Shown here: positions 22,927 to 35,976 of the stretch, in pieces
How positions within the stretch are numbered: the stretch's first letter is position 1
Layout: each line of letters starts with the position of its first letter
Assembly: GCA_021234155.1 (NCBI GenBank)
Contig: JAJEKV010000136.1
Coordinates: forward strand, 1,118,001 to 1,182,000
Direction: 5' to 3'
DNA: 64,000 bases
Origin: Isoetes taiwanensis
Lineage: Eukaryota; Streptophyta; Lycopodiopsida; Isoetales; Isoetaceae
Program-made: the position numbers and the translations under genes
The notes under the pieces: generated by a model
What the model was told of the DNA's origin: nothing
Database searches by the model: none
Seen by the model: only the letters and a program-made list of their open reading frames with translations

Positions 22927-24499
22927 TTTCTATTAAAATGATGTTGGAATAGTGCAATGATATGGTTATCTCACAATTATTTGTTAATAGTGGCATATGG
23001 GAATGCTCGCACCTTTTTCTGAGTTTGTTTGCTTGAGGCAAGTTATAGTTCTTTTAAGGAGCAGAGGTGAAGTGGTTGCTTAGACAGTGTCGATGGCGGG
23101 TCTGCGGCGCGAGTTCTAGTGGAGCTGAAGCTTGGTGAGCTTATGGTAAGCAACTAAAGTTGGGGGGTTTGTTTAAAGAGGTATTTTTTGTTTTAATGTG
23201 TGGAATGCTTGGCATATTAGGAGCTCGACAGTATTGTTGTGCATGATGAGAAGCAGGTTTTAGCTGTTGGTCTCAAGTTTGGTGCAACATAGCATCTATG
23301 TTGCATCTGTTAGGAGCAAGAATTTCTTTGGGAAACGATGGGATGCTTTCCTTGTGCAAAATGTCTTTAAGAATGGGGATGTGCTATTATGTACGGTTTT
23401 TCTATGTGGGAAACGCTTATCTGTGGCCAAATGTGATGGCAGATATCGCACATGGTTTTTGGAGGCTACCGAAGTTGAGGAGCCTAATGGCATTGATGAG
23501 GGACAGGTTTCTAAGAAAGCTTTGGAGGAATCAAGCAGGGATGAAGATCAGGATGAGCGAAAGTTTTACTTGCAGCTTTCTGAAGCGTAATTTTAATCTG
23601 GGGTTGGTAAGCTTTGGCTTGGTTTTTTTTTTCTTTTTTTTTTGTTAGGCAGTTGTTGCGATTGATTATTGTTTGTACTATGGCATGCAGCGGCTGGAAT
23701 AGAGTGATCGATGGTGAATGCCAAAGAGAGGTGAGACCCTGACTATTAATGGTCCTTGGGGGAGGGGGGAAAGGGGGGAGGGGTGTCTTTCTAGCTGAAA
23801 CCAAAGAGGAGCCATGAGTGTTTTAGTGGTAAGAGGGTGGAGACGAAAGTGCCTTTGATCTTGAGCTTGGGGATGTACTGGAGTTGATCCAACATTTAAG
23901 TGTATGATTGGGGTAGTTTGGGTAGTGGTATGTTTTGATTATGCTGTGACATGGTGTGCTTAGATAGTTTTGTATGTAGTTTATGTCCAGCATACGTTTG
24001 TCATATGTTACCTCTAAGTTCATGTGAAAATATGATGTATTGGTTGTTTGGTTTCTTCAACGTTGTTTACTGTAGTTTGTTTTATAGCAACTGCAAGTTA
24101 ATCTCTTGTGTGATGTTGGTATGTTATGACATAGAGTTGTTTAGCCAGACTTTAGTTTTTGTCGTAGGTTGTGATTAGTCACATTTGGTGTTAGCTTCAC
24201 TACAAATTGATATAAAGGGATTTATTTTCTCTGATTCTTGCACAAGTTGTAACAGTTTTATTATTATTAGTGCCCTTGTGGTTATCACAGCAACCAATCT
24301 TTCTAAACTCTCTTGCCCAAAGTTTTTTCTGTTCTCGCTAATCCTTTTTATATGACGAAGAATGTTTTTTAATCATCTTTTAGCATATGCATGTTGTTGT
24401 CTCATACTGCTTTCAAAATTGGAAATGACCTTGCTATTTTAAAGATGACAAACTCTGCACTTAATTTGCAATTCTTTCTTCTGTTTTCTGTTGCATCAT

Positions 24500-24755
24500 C
24501 CAACAAAATAGCACATTCGGCTTCGGCATCAAGAGGCTGCAGTTGCATGCAGATGGAGAACAACAACATAGAGTTTTATGTGTAGGGCATGAAACAACCA
24601 CCAATTTGCAATTTGGTTTGCTAGGGATGGTAGATGATCTCATAACAGCGGGACAATCAATGGATTCAAAAACCCTAGGCAAAATGAGGGGGATGTATAC
24701 TATTGCTTCTTTAGATGCATTCACCTTTTATGTTCCCTTCTCTAAGTTTGAATAA
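24500..24755 (+). pseudogene. Dirigent-like gene fragment
   Basis: The frame ending at 24755 contains FGLLGMVDDLITAG, then SKTLGKMRGMYTIASLD, then AFTFYV. This follows the C-terminal half of dirigent proteins (FGxxxVxDDxLTEG, GRAQGxYxxSSLD, xFTFVF), which guide phenoxy-radical coupling in lignan formation outside the cell. It lacks the start, the signal peptide and the first half of the fold. An apparent frame change lies just upstream, near 24550. Identification is by motif pattern only. Confidence 0.4.
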
Positions 24756-25371
24756 AAATACATTCAAAGAACTTTCTAATGGCCTAATAATTTATACTTA
24801 ATATGTCCAATGCTGCATGCATTAGCTGGAGCACATCCATCCCACATTACCATCTGGGCTAGAAGAAAAAAAAGCATAAAAAGCATCTACAGTGGTTGTC
24901 TCCAATCCAACGCATTTAGGATTTGGCAACATAACCTGCATGGTCCATTAAATGTGAGATTGAAGATTGCTTACAACTCTTCTATTAGAGTAAGGGAGGG
25001 TACACATTTACCTTTTCAACAACTATTTCTGCCCTGCCACATTCAACAACTATTTTTGCGCTAATACTTACTGTCACAACTCGCATTAGAACGTCTTCCG
25101 ACTTGCAATTTTGAGCCCTGCAATTTTGAGCCCGAAGACATGAGCAGATATAAGCAGCTACTAAGATCCATAAGATGCAATTATTTAAGTACTTCAATCT
25201 ACTAATTCAAGGGGCCATAAAAATCAAAACAAAAGAAAACACAAAGGGTTGAAATAAAGAAAGGAAGTAAACTATGATCTTTTAGTCAATGTCTAACTTC
25301 TTATGCATGTTCGCAAAGCATTCGGACTATCTTCTGCAGATCTTCCAGCAATGTCTAGGTATACTTGAACG
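24748..25371 (+). repeat. Segmental duplication, copy A (lipoyl synthase upstream region)
   Basis: This segment matches 37480-38043 in the same orientation, with many shared blocks such as TGAGATTGAAGATTGCTTAC, TTGAATAAAAATACATTC and CTTCCAGCAATGTCTAGGTA. Copy A has about 60 extra bases (about 25003-25064) with an internal CAACAACTATTT repeat. It ends about 115 bp before the lipoyl synthase start, so it covers the probable promoter. Confidence 0.8.
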
Positions 25372-25485
25372 TGGTGGTGCTGCCTTTACTGCAGGTAGCT
25401 GAGAAGGAATATCCTGGATCGATGGATGTGAATGACACTTTTTGCTCTTTTAAGAATTTTAGCATTTGTTTTGGGCAGCGTAGCT

Positions 25486-28400
25486 ATGGCGCTGCAACAG
25501 CAGCTCCGGTTGCCCTTCTATGCCACGCCCATTCCTTTCCTTGGCACTTCAGCCACTTTTCCAGACCACCCATCTCCCTTATTAGCTCGAATGGCTTTGG
25601 AATCTTCCGATGCTTGCTCCCAAGTAATTTCAGACGTTAACCACGACGGTATTCCTAAGATTGAACCCAAGCTGTTCCAATCCAAAGTTAAGGACACGGG
25701 CTCATATCCTGGAGGTTTGGGACTTCACACAGGTCGCGATCCCTCTGTAAAGAAGCCTGCATGGCTGAGACAACGTGCACCTCAAGGTGCCCGTTATCAA
25801 GACCTCAAGGATTCATTGACGGGATTGAAGCTACATACAGTATGCGAGGAAGCTCAGTGCCCCAATATTGGAGAGGTTAGAAGTTCTTTGGTACATGCAT
25901 GCCTGCATACATATTAACAAGGCAATGTGCCACTATATGGCCTGTTCAATAGCATGTAATTAAGTTATAAATGTAGATATTTTTAAAGGTTAAATGGTTC
26001 TTGCTTAAGTAGTCCTATGGATCCAAAACCCTTTTGAAACAGGGAATTGATTCTCTTTGCCAATTGAAACTTCTTGATCCAATCAGTCCATAAAATTCAT
26101 TATTAGATTCCAGTTTCCATAAGCCATAGGTGACACATTCAACTGAAATAATAAGGTGGCTGCCTTTGTAGAGACACATTGCCTAGTCAGCAAGTAAAAG
26201 TAGATTCTTTAATCTCTCTAATGTATAGTATCAGGAAGATTCCGTACTGTGACATTATGTCACCTTCAGGATTTCTTGTGCATTCCGCCTGCCTCACCTT
26301 CAGGAATCAGCCAGCAAGAGGAGCATGGAAAGTACCTCCTCCTGAAATTGAGCATCATTTTTTTGGTTGTTGGATTATAACGGTTCTGAGTTTTTGTCTT
26401 AGGAGAAGGCAAATTCATCTGTCTGAATCGAGTAGAAAGGTTCTCTTTAGGTGTGTGGTTGTAGTGGACACCTTACCATGTGCGAATGGTTTGTTCCTAA
26501 ATTACCTTAAGGCTGCCTTTGCTGAAATTGAACTCCTGTGCCTTTCTTTCTGAGGTTGAACTCCTGTGCCTTTCTTTCCTGGGGGAGTTCCTATTGGATG
26601 CTAGCTAGACACCGGGGAGTCTATAGCTTGACATTCCACATTCCTTGAAGTTGAGAAAAATATTTCTGTCTGGAGAGTAATATGGGAAGTAGGCTTGCAA
26701 GTTCGCTGTTCAAGTTGTGAATAAACAAACAGTGAAAACCGCCGCTGTTGTTACAATGTCCACTTTCTGCTGTTTGTGAGTTTAGCCTGCTTCATTGCTG
26801 ATTCCAGCATGGCATATGTAGTGATATGAAGAATTCACTATCAATTCACTCTGCTTGTTATTACAGCTTGGTATTGGCAGGGCTTGTGCAAGCATGAAAT
26901 CTTAGACACCATTTTTGATTATGGTCAATAACTTAGTCATAAAACGGGATAGCTTTTAGGATCTTTATCTGTAATACATGAGTTAATGTACAAATCATAA
27001 CGCATTGTTGGAAGCTCATAGATGTCTAAACCAAGGTTTTTCTATTACCTACATGATAATTCAAGTCTGCTTGATTTAAAATTAATATGCAATTTTGAGT
27101 TATGTACCATCAACATACAGGAAGCCCTAAATGAAAGTGTTAATGGATTTAATGAGCTACAAAATGTTAGTGTTAACTTTACTCTGCCAGTGCTGGAATG
27201 GAGGGATAGCTTTTAGGATCTTTATCTGTAAGGCATGAGTTAATGTACAAATCACAACACATTGTTTGGAAGCTCATAGATGTGTAACCAAGGGTTTATT
27301 ATCTACATGATAATTCAAGACTGCTTGATTTAAAATTAATATGCAGTTCTGAGTTTAACGCACCATCAACATACAGGAGGCCCTAAATCAAAGTGTTAAT
27401 GGATTAAAAAAACTTAGTGTTAACTATTTCTTTACAATGCCAGTGCTGGAATGGAGGTGGCGGAGCTGGAGGAGAAGGTGATGGAATAGGGACAGCGACA
27501 ATTATGCTCCTAGGGGACACATGTACAAGAGGATGCAGATTTTGTGCTGTCGCCACTAGCAGGAATCCTGCACCTCCTGATCCAATGGAGCCTGAGAATA
27601 CTGCTAAAGCTATTGCTAGTTGGGGGTAATAATCTCAATTCTGAACTTTTTAACTCTTTTGTAGTTTGTCTAGAAATATACTATGGTGTATTGCAGAGTT
27701 GGATATGTTGTCCTTACAAGTGTAGACAGAGATGACCTACTTGATGGAGGCAGTGGCCATTTTGCTAAAACAGTGCAAACACTGAAGGTCAGAACGTGCA
27801 TGAGCTCTTGTTCTTTTTGTATCCTGGGCTGTATATAACTGACTACTAGGTTGCAGGAGTTGAAACCACATATTCTAGTTGAATGCCTGGTATCTGACTT
27901 CAGAGGAGATTTGGAGGCTGTTGAAACTGTTTCCATGTCAGGGCTTGATGTTTTTGCTCATAATATTGAGACAGTCAAACGACTGCAACGAATTGTGAGG
28001 GATTCTCGTGCAGGGTAGGTTGAACAATTGTTTCATTTTCTGATTCAGCGGAACTGAGTATTTGATTTGCCAGCTTCAATTAACGATATTGAGAACATTG
28101 CAGGTATGACCAAAGTTTAAGAGTTCTCAGACATGCAAAAGATGCAAAAGAGGGAATGATAACAAAATCTTCTATAATGCTAGGACTTGGAGAATCGGAC
28201 AATGAAATCAAACAGACAATGCAAGATCTTCGAGCCGTGGGTGTAGACATTCTTACCCTTGGGCAGTATTTGCAGGTCAGTTGTGGTTTCTTATAATCCT
28301 TAAACATCTTTCGGCTTTTACATCAATAATAATTAAAGTAATGATTGTGGCAATGTTAACTATAATGGAACTTGCATTATTGTGGCAGCCAACGCCATTG

Positions 28401-28662
28401 CACTTGACTGTTAAGGAGTATGTCAGTCCAGAGAAGTTCAACTTCTGGAGAGAATATGGACAGTCTATAGGCTTCCGATATGTTGCGAGTGGCCCATTGG
28501 TACGAGAGTCACTGGTCGTTTGTGCTTTATGTTAATGGGCATTCTTATGTTCTCTTCTTAAACTAATTTTTAAGGATGTTTCCTCGACTGCAGGTGCGCT
28601 CATCTTATAGGGCTGGGGAGTTTTTTGTGGAAAGTATGATTAGGAACGAGAGGAAAAGCTGA
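25486..28662 (+). CDS. LIP1P: Lipoyl synthase, probably plastidial
   Basis: Seven exons join in phase: 25486-25875, 27444-27625, 27697-27787, 27857-28014, 28104-28275, 28389-28499 and 28594-28662. They give 390 residues, close to the usual plant length. The radical-SAM enzyme inserts two sulfurs into octanoyl groups on lipoate-dependent complexes such as plastid pyruvate dehydrogenase E2. The auxiliary cluster motif [12 protein letters not shown] (CX4CX5C) crosses the exon 1/2 junction. The radical-SAM motif CTRGCRFC (CX3CX2C) is in exon 2. [27 protein letters not shown] and [14 protein letters not shown] are also typical, and the C-terminal RSSYRAGEF is intact. The hydroxyl-rich, acid-poor N-terminus ([13 protein letters not shown]) suggests a plastid transit peptide. 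An in-frame ATG at 25432 would add a hydrophobic leader; I prefer 25486 because TTTTGGGCAG before it looks like an acceptor. Intron 1 contains a 256-bp direct duplication carrying a false acceptor. Confidence 0.93.
26946..27457 (+). repeat. Direct duplication inside lipoyl synthase intron 1
   Basis: Copy A (26946-27202) and copy B (27203-27457) align along their length, both starting GGGATAGCTTTTAGGATC. Each ends in CCAGTGCTGGAATGGAGG, the splice acceptor and first bases of exon 2. Only copy B continues into the exon. Copy A therefore holds a decoy acceptor at 27189-27190. Confidence 0.85.
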
Positions 28663-29429
28663 TTCTATGAGATACCATTTTGCATGGTTGCAATGAGGCA
28701 AGTCAGATGTTAGTAATTTGCTGTCTGCCTTGTGATAAGGTTAATGATGCATGATTTTTGAGCAACAGAGTATAATTCACTACTATCATACATATTTTTA
28801 TGACTTTACAGAAAGCTGTATAGGAGTCGCTACTTTAGCTCAAGCTATCCCCATCTGTGGTTTGAGAGAATTATCACATGGAAATTATATTTGCACCTAG
28901 TGAGGGCAAAAGATGTGAGCCTGTTCTAAATGGTGTTCAGCCGGTGGATCCACAACTTCGTTTGTCTAGTAGGCATTACATGCCCACCAAAAAGCAAAGG
29001 ATGAGTCAAAACATTCTTAACTAACAAACATGTTTCTCCTTCACCCACTTTTGGATATTTGGTACCAAGTAGAAAATACCTCAAGCACACGTCTAGTTGC
29101 TTCCACACGTCTATATACTCTCGATCTAACTGGATTGTCTATTCTATTCTATTCTCTCAATCTATTCTCTGAATAACAATATGCGTATTGCAGCAATGAA
29201 TCTTACTGCTTCCACAAACATCTTTAAAGAGACCCTTAACATTCCTTCATTCATAATATTTAAGTAGTAGTATGATATAAAATTTCTATAAGAGTAAGAT
29301 GAACAGGATTAAGACCAACGAACAAAGAGCTTTCCGTTATGAATTCATTGCAAGCTTAAAGGTCACGATTACCAATTCTCTCCTATCTTTGTAGCATTTA
29401 ATGTAAACAAAAAGGTCGCTCCATGACGC

Positions 29430-29445
29430 AACAATTTCACAATAG
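29430..29445 (+). repeat. LINE target-site duplication, 5' copy
   Basis: AACAATTTCACAATAG, identical to 36292-36307 beyond the poly(A) tail. Confidence 0.9.
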
Positions 29446-29466
29446 AGGGGTTGATAATTGGAAAAA

Positions 29467-31600
29467 TGTCGAAGGCGGCGTCGAAGGCGGCCGCTTCAGC
29501 GGCAGGTGGAAATATCAGAGAGGTGCGGGGGGACCAGAGGGAGAAGGATCCGGGAGAGCATTCGTGGGGGACAGGGACCCGCAGATGATTTTTGCTGCTG
29601 CAGAAGCTCATGGGATCGCATCACAGGCTGGCCAGGTAACAAATGCTTCATTGAGTCCTGAGAGATCGATTCATGGTTCCAGCATCACAGGTGTTTCACA
29701 GCAAGGCCCGAAAATTGCATTGGGGGCAAAAGCCCCAAATTCTAAAGACATTCTTTGCAATCCTGATCGAAGGGGCCGAGATGACGCCCCCACAAGTCGC
29801 CCAGCTCTGCTAAACCCAGTAAAGCTTGCAAATGAGGCAGAAGCCCCTTCTTCTGGGGAGAGATTGGATGGAATCGATGGCAGTAAGGAGATCCAGACAA
29901 AGGATGATGAGACAGGAAGAAACAATTGTGGAGGAAGAATAGGGAAGAACGGGGCCCTACATAACAAATTTGGCGAGCTTCAGGCGACGTGATGCCGCAA
30001 GTTGAAGCAATAGTAGCTGGGAGACAGATTGATTGCCAAGATTTTGGAACAATGAACATGGTGCAGGTCGAGGATGCAGCAGATACGGAAGCCTTGGCGG
30101 CTGTAGGGAACCGACCTGGATTCGACCCAGGTGAGCACAACGGGGCCCCATGGCCTCCATTTCGTTCTACCAGCTTCAGTTCAGGCTGGGCAATAGCCAA
30201 ATGGCCGGATCTAAAGGCCGGTAAATCGTCCCCCGATGATGGGGCTTCCATCAACTCTGATCCAGCCATAGGGGCTTCCACCCTGCACAAGGTAAGTCCT
30301 CTCCCTAAACCGTCTGATATAAATCTAGGCCCTTCTGCTGCCGCTCCTGCTTCACAGGATATAGACCATCCCCCAAAGGGAGCACAGTACAATGGAGTAG
30401 GTGGTGGTACGCCAAGGCAAGCGTTTATGCTTAGCGAGCTATCCGAGAAGTGAAAGATGCAATGTTGGGGGGAGGGGGGAGGCGAGAGCATGTGGTCGGG
30501 GAATACCCATACAATCTAGCGGTCGAGAATCATCCATGGAAGCTTCACCTATGGAAGAAGTAGAAGCGAAGTAAATAAGAAAGAAACGAAATGGATTACT
30601 CATCTCTAGAAAGCGAGGGGGGCGATTAGTTAGGGGAAAGAGTATTGGATCGAGCATCATAATGATGGGAATGATGCTAGCCAAGGGAATTTCATACAAA
30701 GCAGGGGTAAATCATCCAAAGGGTTCGGCTTGGAAAGGGCGGGATTGGTGAGAATAGTGAACAAGCCGAGATTCTCGGGAGTGGATTCAAAAGCAAACCC
30801 GGGCTACTAACGTGAAGCACAAGAGTCACGGAGGCTCTCAAAGCGTTCTGAAAGGTCTCGTTGAGAACCACAGGGGTAACTACAAATAATGAGCTGGATT
30901 GGTCAATGGCACTAATGTGCGCCGAGGAAGATAATTTCCCGATGGCTGAAATTGATCACGAGATGCACCAAAGGTATCTCGGAAAGTTTGATCTCGGCTC
31001 TGTAGTGGGCTTCTTTGGGGGGGTTTCACGGACTGCTTGAGGTTAAACTCATGGCTATCGGCTCACACGAAGAGGTTAGGTTTGCCCCAACACCAATCGC
31101 TAAAGGCCTTTGGTAACAACTTTTTCTCATCATGTTTGGTGATTGAAGCGGTTGTGGATAGACTAGTTGCCCCGTTCATGAACCCATTTGCGGGGAGGCT
31201 TCATTTTATACCAGTTCTACACGCCGGGCTTTCTCCCTAATAAGCTTTCGCTATCAAAATCCCCTTCTTTGGTTTGAAATAGAGTATCTTCCACCGGACC
31301 TACTAGTCCCGGAGTTCCTAAAGTCTATTGCCAACACGCTAGGCTCATATGTATCTCACTCTATCGCCAAAGGGCCTAGAATGCGTGTTGCCATCACGGC
31401 CAAACCTTGAGATCCCCAAAGGAGTGACTGTGAAAAGTGGTATGTGTTGCTTTAAGTTTTTACTCAAGCTATTAAATGGATGGGAAATAAGGAGGATGTT
31501 CCCAAATGTGGAACTGGAAGAAGTGACCAAACCAAGCCAGGCAAACGTCAATGATCAAAATGCCTCAGGGGCAATGACAGAGAACATGTGCATGTGGTGA
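29467..31600 (+). pseudogene. Degraded LINE ORF1
   Basis: Coding-like sequence continues through several frames. One frame opens near 29467 with MSKAASKAAASAAGG and stops by 29586. Others cover 29600-29992, 29989-30453, 31037-31240 and 31349-31600. The segment at about 31037-31240 (LNSWLSAHTKRLGLP ... FMNPFAGRLHFIP) recalls the DUF4283 RNA-binding-like domain common in plant LINE ORF1. I saw no clean CCHC knuckle. Several frameshifts make it non-functional. Confidence 0.55.
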
Positions 31601-32253
31601 AGGCGACACTACGAGGGGGAGGAAGCCCCTCAAGGGACACATGTTCCCCTCCAGGTTGCGGTCACTCCCCTATTTACTCCCGATCCCGCACCAGCTTTTG
31701 CTACCCCTTCCTCATCCGGTGTGCTTGGAAACGGTGTGCCTGGAAACGTGACCCCGAGGGTGCCATGTTCTAAAGTGGACACCCTTGGTGGGGAGACTCA
31801 ATGGCAAGTGGTGGCCTCCAAACATGGTATAAGAGCTAGAAATTTGGCCGCGGAAATCCGGAGGCTCTCATGGCGTGGTGAACTCAAAATGTGCGAGACT
31901 CTCCACAACCAATGTCGGCTCTGTCTAAATATATCTCGAGAGGTTTAGATCTCTCGAGAAGGGGGCTCTCGCAGGTTTGATATCCAAGAACCTTTGGAGG
32001 AGCAAGGCTTACGAACCGGCTCACGGGAGTCATAAAGCCAACTCCAAGTGGGCGGATAATGAGGCAGATACAATAGATGGCGTGGAGATGCTTGAGAATC
32101 CATTTGCTCTACTTGGTAAGAAAAAAAAATTTGGATGTAAATATGAGTCCGGATAACTTCGGGTGAGATGAAAAGGAAGAAAGCTTCGACCTCTTCCTTT
32201 AGCAATTTCACTGATGACAATGGTATAGGTGGCCGTTCCACAACTTCCAACTC

Positions 32254-35200
32254 ATGATTATTGTCTCATGGAATTTGCGTGGCATCAAGGGTGTTCTCAA
32301 AGCGTGGTCGAAAGTGTTAGCGGCTATTAGGTCTATGAAGGCGGATGTCATCCTTCTTGGGAGCATAGACTTCCGGACTTTGAGGCCAGGTCCATTGGCG
32401 GTTGGTTGGAGGTAACTACTCCTCCTTTAGTTGTCTTGTTGAAGGAACTAAAGGAGGCACCTGTATCTTATGGAAGGGACAAGTCCAAAAGTATCAATAT
32501 GCAGGAGGAAATGGTAGATGGCAGGTTGTAATTTTTGAAACAAATAATTGTATGTGGGGGCTCATCAACATTTATGCCTCTAATATACCTGCGGAAAGGG
32601 CAGCTATGTGGAGAGAGATTGAGCTTTGGATAACTCATCAGAGTTTTGGAGTTGAAAATTGGATCCTTGGAGGGGATCTGAATATGACAGATGTATGGGA
32701 TCAAAAAATTGGGCTGCACAGGAATTTGCTACAAGAGGAGGAAGCTACGTGGAACTCACTTCTAAACAGCGTTGGCCTCTCCCTAATTCCTCCATCTAAC
32801 GCTGAGTTTTCCTGGTCTAATAAACAGAAGGGGCACGACAGAGTATACTGCTTACTAGACAGGTTCTACATGGCTAATAGGACAGCCTCCTTCATGGACA
32901 GATGCTATGTTGAAGGAGAGCTTGCGTTCTCTCATTCAGATCATGTGCCACAAAAGTTAGTGTTGGAGAGCATCCCTACTAAAAGAAGAGGAGGGAATGT
33001 GCCTTTCAAGTTCAATACCTCCCTATTAGGGAAGGAGGCATTCTGCAGACCCTTTAGGACTTTCCTGGCCTCTCTAACTAATATGGAATGCCTACCTTCC
33101 ATGAAGGCTTGGGTTAAAAAGATCAGTCTTATGAAGATGTGGATCAAAAAATGGGGCAAGGAGGAATGCTTGAAATTCAAGAAAGAAAAAGATGTCGTGT
33201 ACAACCTTCTAAGGGCAGTCAAGCAGGACCTGTTACTTGATCCCCATAACAGAGACAAGCAATCCTTAGAGGAGGAGCTGGAAACAAGAGCCAAAGCTAT
33301 TGAGGAGCGGGAAGCTAGGGGGGCTGCGGTTCGTTCTAAAACAAAATGGTATGCAGAGTCAGATCATGAAAACTCTAAGTGCTTCTTTAGAATGGCAGGG
33401 GCAGTTAGCGAGAAACAAGATTACTTCAATTAAAGATAAGCGCCAAAATATACTTTCTCGATCCGGGGCTATCAAGGCGTGTATTGAGGCGACTTTCGAG
33501 GGGCTCAATTCAAAGCAGACAATCTCCCATCCTCCTATCAATCCCAAATCTCTCTTTGGTTGGCCCAGATTGATTGGGCACATAAGATTACTGCAGATGA
33601 CAACCACACTCTGCTGCGTCAGCCGGGCGAAGAGGAGATATTTAAAGTACTATGCTCTCGGCTACGGTAAGTCCCCGGCCGATGGCTTCCCTCCTGAATT
33701 TTTGTGGAGTTTTGGGACGCTCTTGGACCCAGACTTTGTGGAGGCTATTTGGGGGCTTGGTCCTCTTGCTCGTTACATCCAACTCTGGCGCAGGATTCAT
33801 CACCTTGGTCCCAAAAGTCTCTAGACCTCAATCACTTGGGAGTGGCGTCCCATTGCACTAACCAATGTCTTATATAAGGTAATCATGAAAGGCATCGCCA
33901 ACCGCCTTAAGCCCATCTTGAGCAGGGGTTGTTGGAAGGAGCAATCAGCCTTTTCGCGAGGTAGATATATATTGGACAATTACCTAGCGGCTAGAGAAGG
34001 TATGCATTGGTGTAGATCTACACGGCAAAACCGTGTACTTGTTAAGATGGATTTTAGAAAGGCCTACGATTCCCTTAGGTGGGATGGTGCAGTGATGATG
34101 AGTCACATGGGTTTCAATAAGCAGTTCATCGACATCTCATTGGGAATGAACAAATTTGCCTCTGCATCTGTCTTGGTCAATGGTGAACCTTCTGATCTCT
34201 TTGACCTCAGGAAGGGTATCAGGCAAGGCTGCCCGCTTGCCCCATACCTGTTTCTAGTTATGGCCAACCTTCTCACAAGGATGGTTAATCTCAAAGTAGT
34301 GGAAGGGGGCATCAACGGTCTAGTTTTACCGAATCAAGCTGAAAAACTCACAATCATGCAATATGCGGATGACACCTTTATGTTCCTCAGGTATGACGAT
34401 GGTAGCTTCCATTCCTTTCGTGAGGTATTGATTGCTTTTGAGGTTATATCAGGCATAGGCCTAAATGCCACCAAAAGTACCGTTCTATGGGCCTTGGAGG
34501 GAGATATTGACCCTCGTGCTAATGGTTTGGGCTTCCCAGTCGTAGCTGCAGGGGAAACAGTTAAGCTATTGGGTTTGCCCCTTTCGGTCTCAAATAATAT
34601 GAAGGGTCTCTGGGCTCCTATTTTAGACAAACTTAGAAAAAAGGTTGGGCTATGGTCCTCTAAAGGATTGTCTGTAGCAGGAAGAGTAACAGTTGCTAAT
34701 GCTGTTCTGGCCAGCTCTCACATATATTCCTCGTCTGTGTTGGTAGCCCAGAAAGGAGTTTATAATCAAATACAGGTTATCATTAGAAAGTTCATTTGGG
34801 GGGGTATGGCTAACGTTGCTTGGTCCGAGCTATGCAGGGATAAAAGGGATGGAGGGATTGGATGTAAGGACCCTTTCACGCAGGCTCAAGCTCTGGCGGC
34901 TAGATTTGTCTGGCGAGTGTTACAAGGTGATACATCTCCTGCTCTGGCATTTGTTAAGCACTGGTTTGATTTGTGCAAGATTCAGGGTAAACCATCCCTT
35001 CCTAGGGATGAGCTAGGAGCCTTCTTTTGTAACTTTAGGGTCGCCTCTGGCACTTCCCCAGTCATGAGGCGTATTCTTCATGCTTGGAGGGAGGTGCAAA
35101 CAGTATGCTCCCCCATGACTATACCTCGAGAGGCTGGGAAAGTCAGTATATTTTGGAATACTCATGTATGGGAAGAGAATGGACGTCCCTTGGCATTAGT

Positions 35201-35976
35201 TCATCCTCGCATCTTTAAGAAATGGCGAGACCATGGGATCTTAAAATTGCAGCATCTTTGGGAAAACGATAGCTGGATCTCTTGGATGGAATTTAGACTC
35301 AAAGTGCAAAGGGCAGGGGAGGGTGATAGAAAGATACTACGGAAAATTCTAGATAATGTTAAGCTTCTCTCAGGGGCTACTGGTCCTGAGGAAAAGTGGT
35401 CCTGTGCAGGTAAGGAGTCATACAGTGTTGCTAGTATATATCGGGCCCTTTGTGATGACTCCCCTCTCAAAGCAGAAGCTAGGCTTCAAGTGAGTGGATC
35501 GGTGGCTAAGCTCCTCTGGCAAACTCTGGAAAACCTTATGCTCTAGGAGAATACAATTTTTTAGATGGGAGGCCCTCCAAGGAGGCCTCAACACTAAAGT
35601 GAAGCCTGGTCCATAGAGGAATTGTGTCTTTCGATTTTATGTCCTCTTGGGTGCCGGGCTAGCTGAATCTCTTTCACATCTCTTCTTCTGTCCAAGAATT
35701 ATAGAGTTTTGGTATTGGGTATGCCCTGTTGTGAGACTGCATGTGCACCAACTTGGATGGCCGAATGTTGTCATGGTCTCAGACAGAGACTGTATTGAAG
35801 CCTCCCTGGTTAGTTTGGCTCTCTGGACTATATGGAGACATCGGTGCGATATCACTTTGGGGGGGCAATCTATCTCTATTGAGAAACTTAAAAATCTTTT
35901 TAATAGGGAAGTTGCTTTAATGGCATTGTCCCACCACAGGAAGATGGGGATGAGCTATAATAAAGGGATTGGGTAA
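32254..35976 (+). pseudogene. LINE ORF2: endonuclease plus reverse transcriptase, frameshifted
   Basis: The start MIIVSWNLRGIKG is the typical N-terminus of the AP-endonuclease domain. The frame breaks near 32360-32400, at the position of the catalytic QEHK-type motif. It then continues 32402-33433 with GGDLNM, LDRFY and SHSDHVP. More breaks occur at about 33430-33885. The reverse transcriptase (33885-35546) is intact over its core, with motif A KMDFRKAYDS, RQGCPLAPYLFLV, and motif C QYADDT. The C-terminus (35647-35976) has HLFFCPRIIEFWYWV and LWTIWRHRC, as in zf-RVT regions. At least three frame breaks make this a pseudogene. Confidence 0.85.

Noticed and set aside
23267-23590. 107-codon frame with protein-like composition
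   Set aside because: Begins at a non-ATG codon, no clear upstream exon, and no family recognised; the upstream GAGCTC stretch is in another frame.
25432-25485. Upstream ATG as lipoyl synthase start
   Set aside because: Would add a hydrophobic leader unlike a transit peptide; an acceptor-like TTTTGGGCAG precedes the preferred start.
29423-29992. 189-codon frame taken as intact LINE ORF1
   Set aside because: Its ATG lies in host DNA left of the target-site duplication and the frame ends before any ORF1 domain.
29742-30491. 249-codon minus-strand frame in the LINE
   Set aside because: Antisense shadow of the GC-rich ORF1 region.
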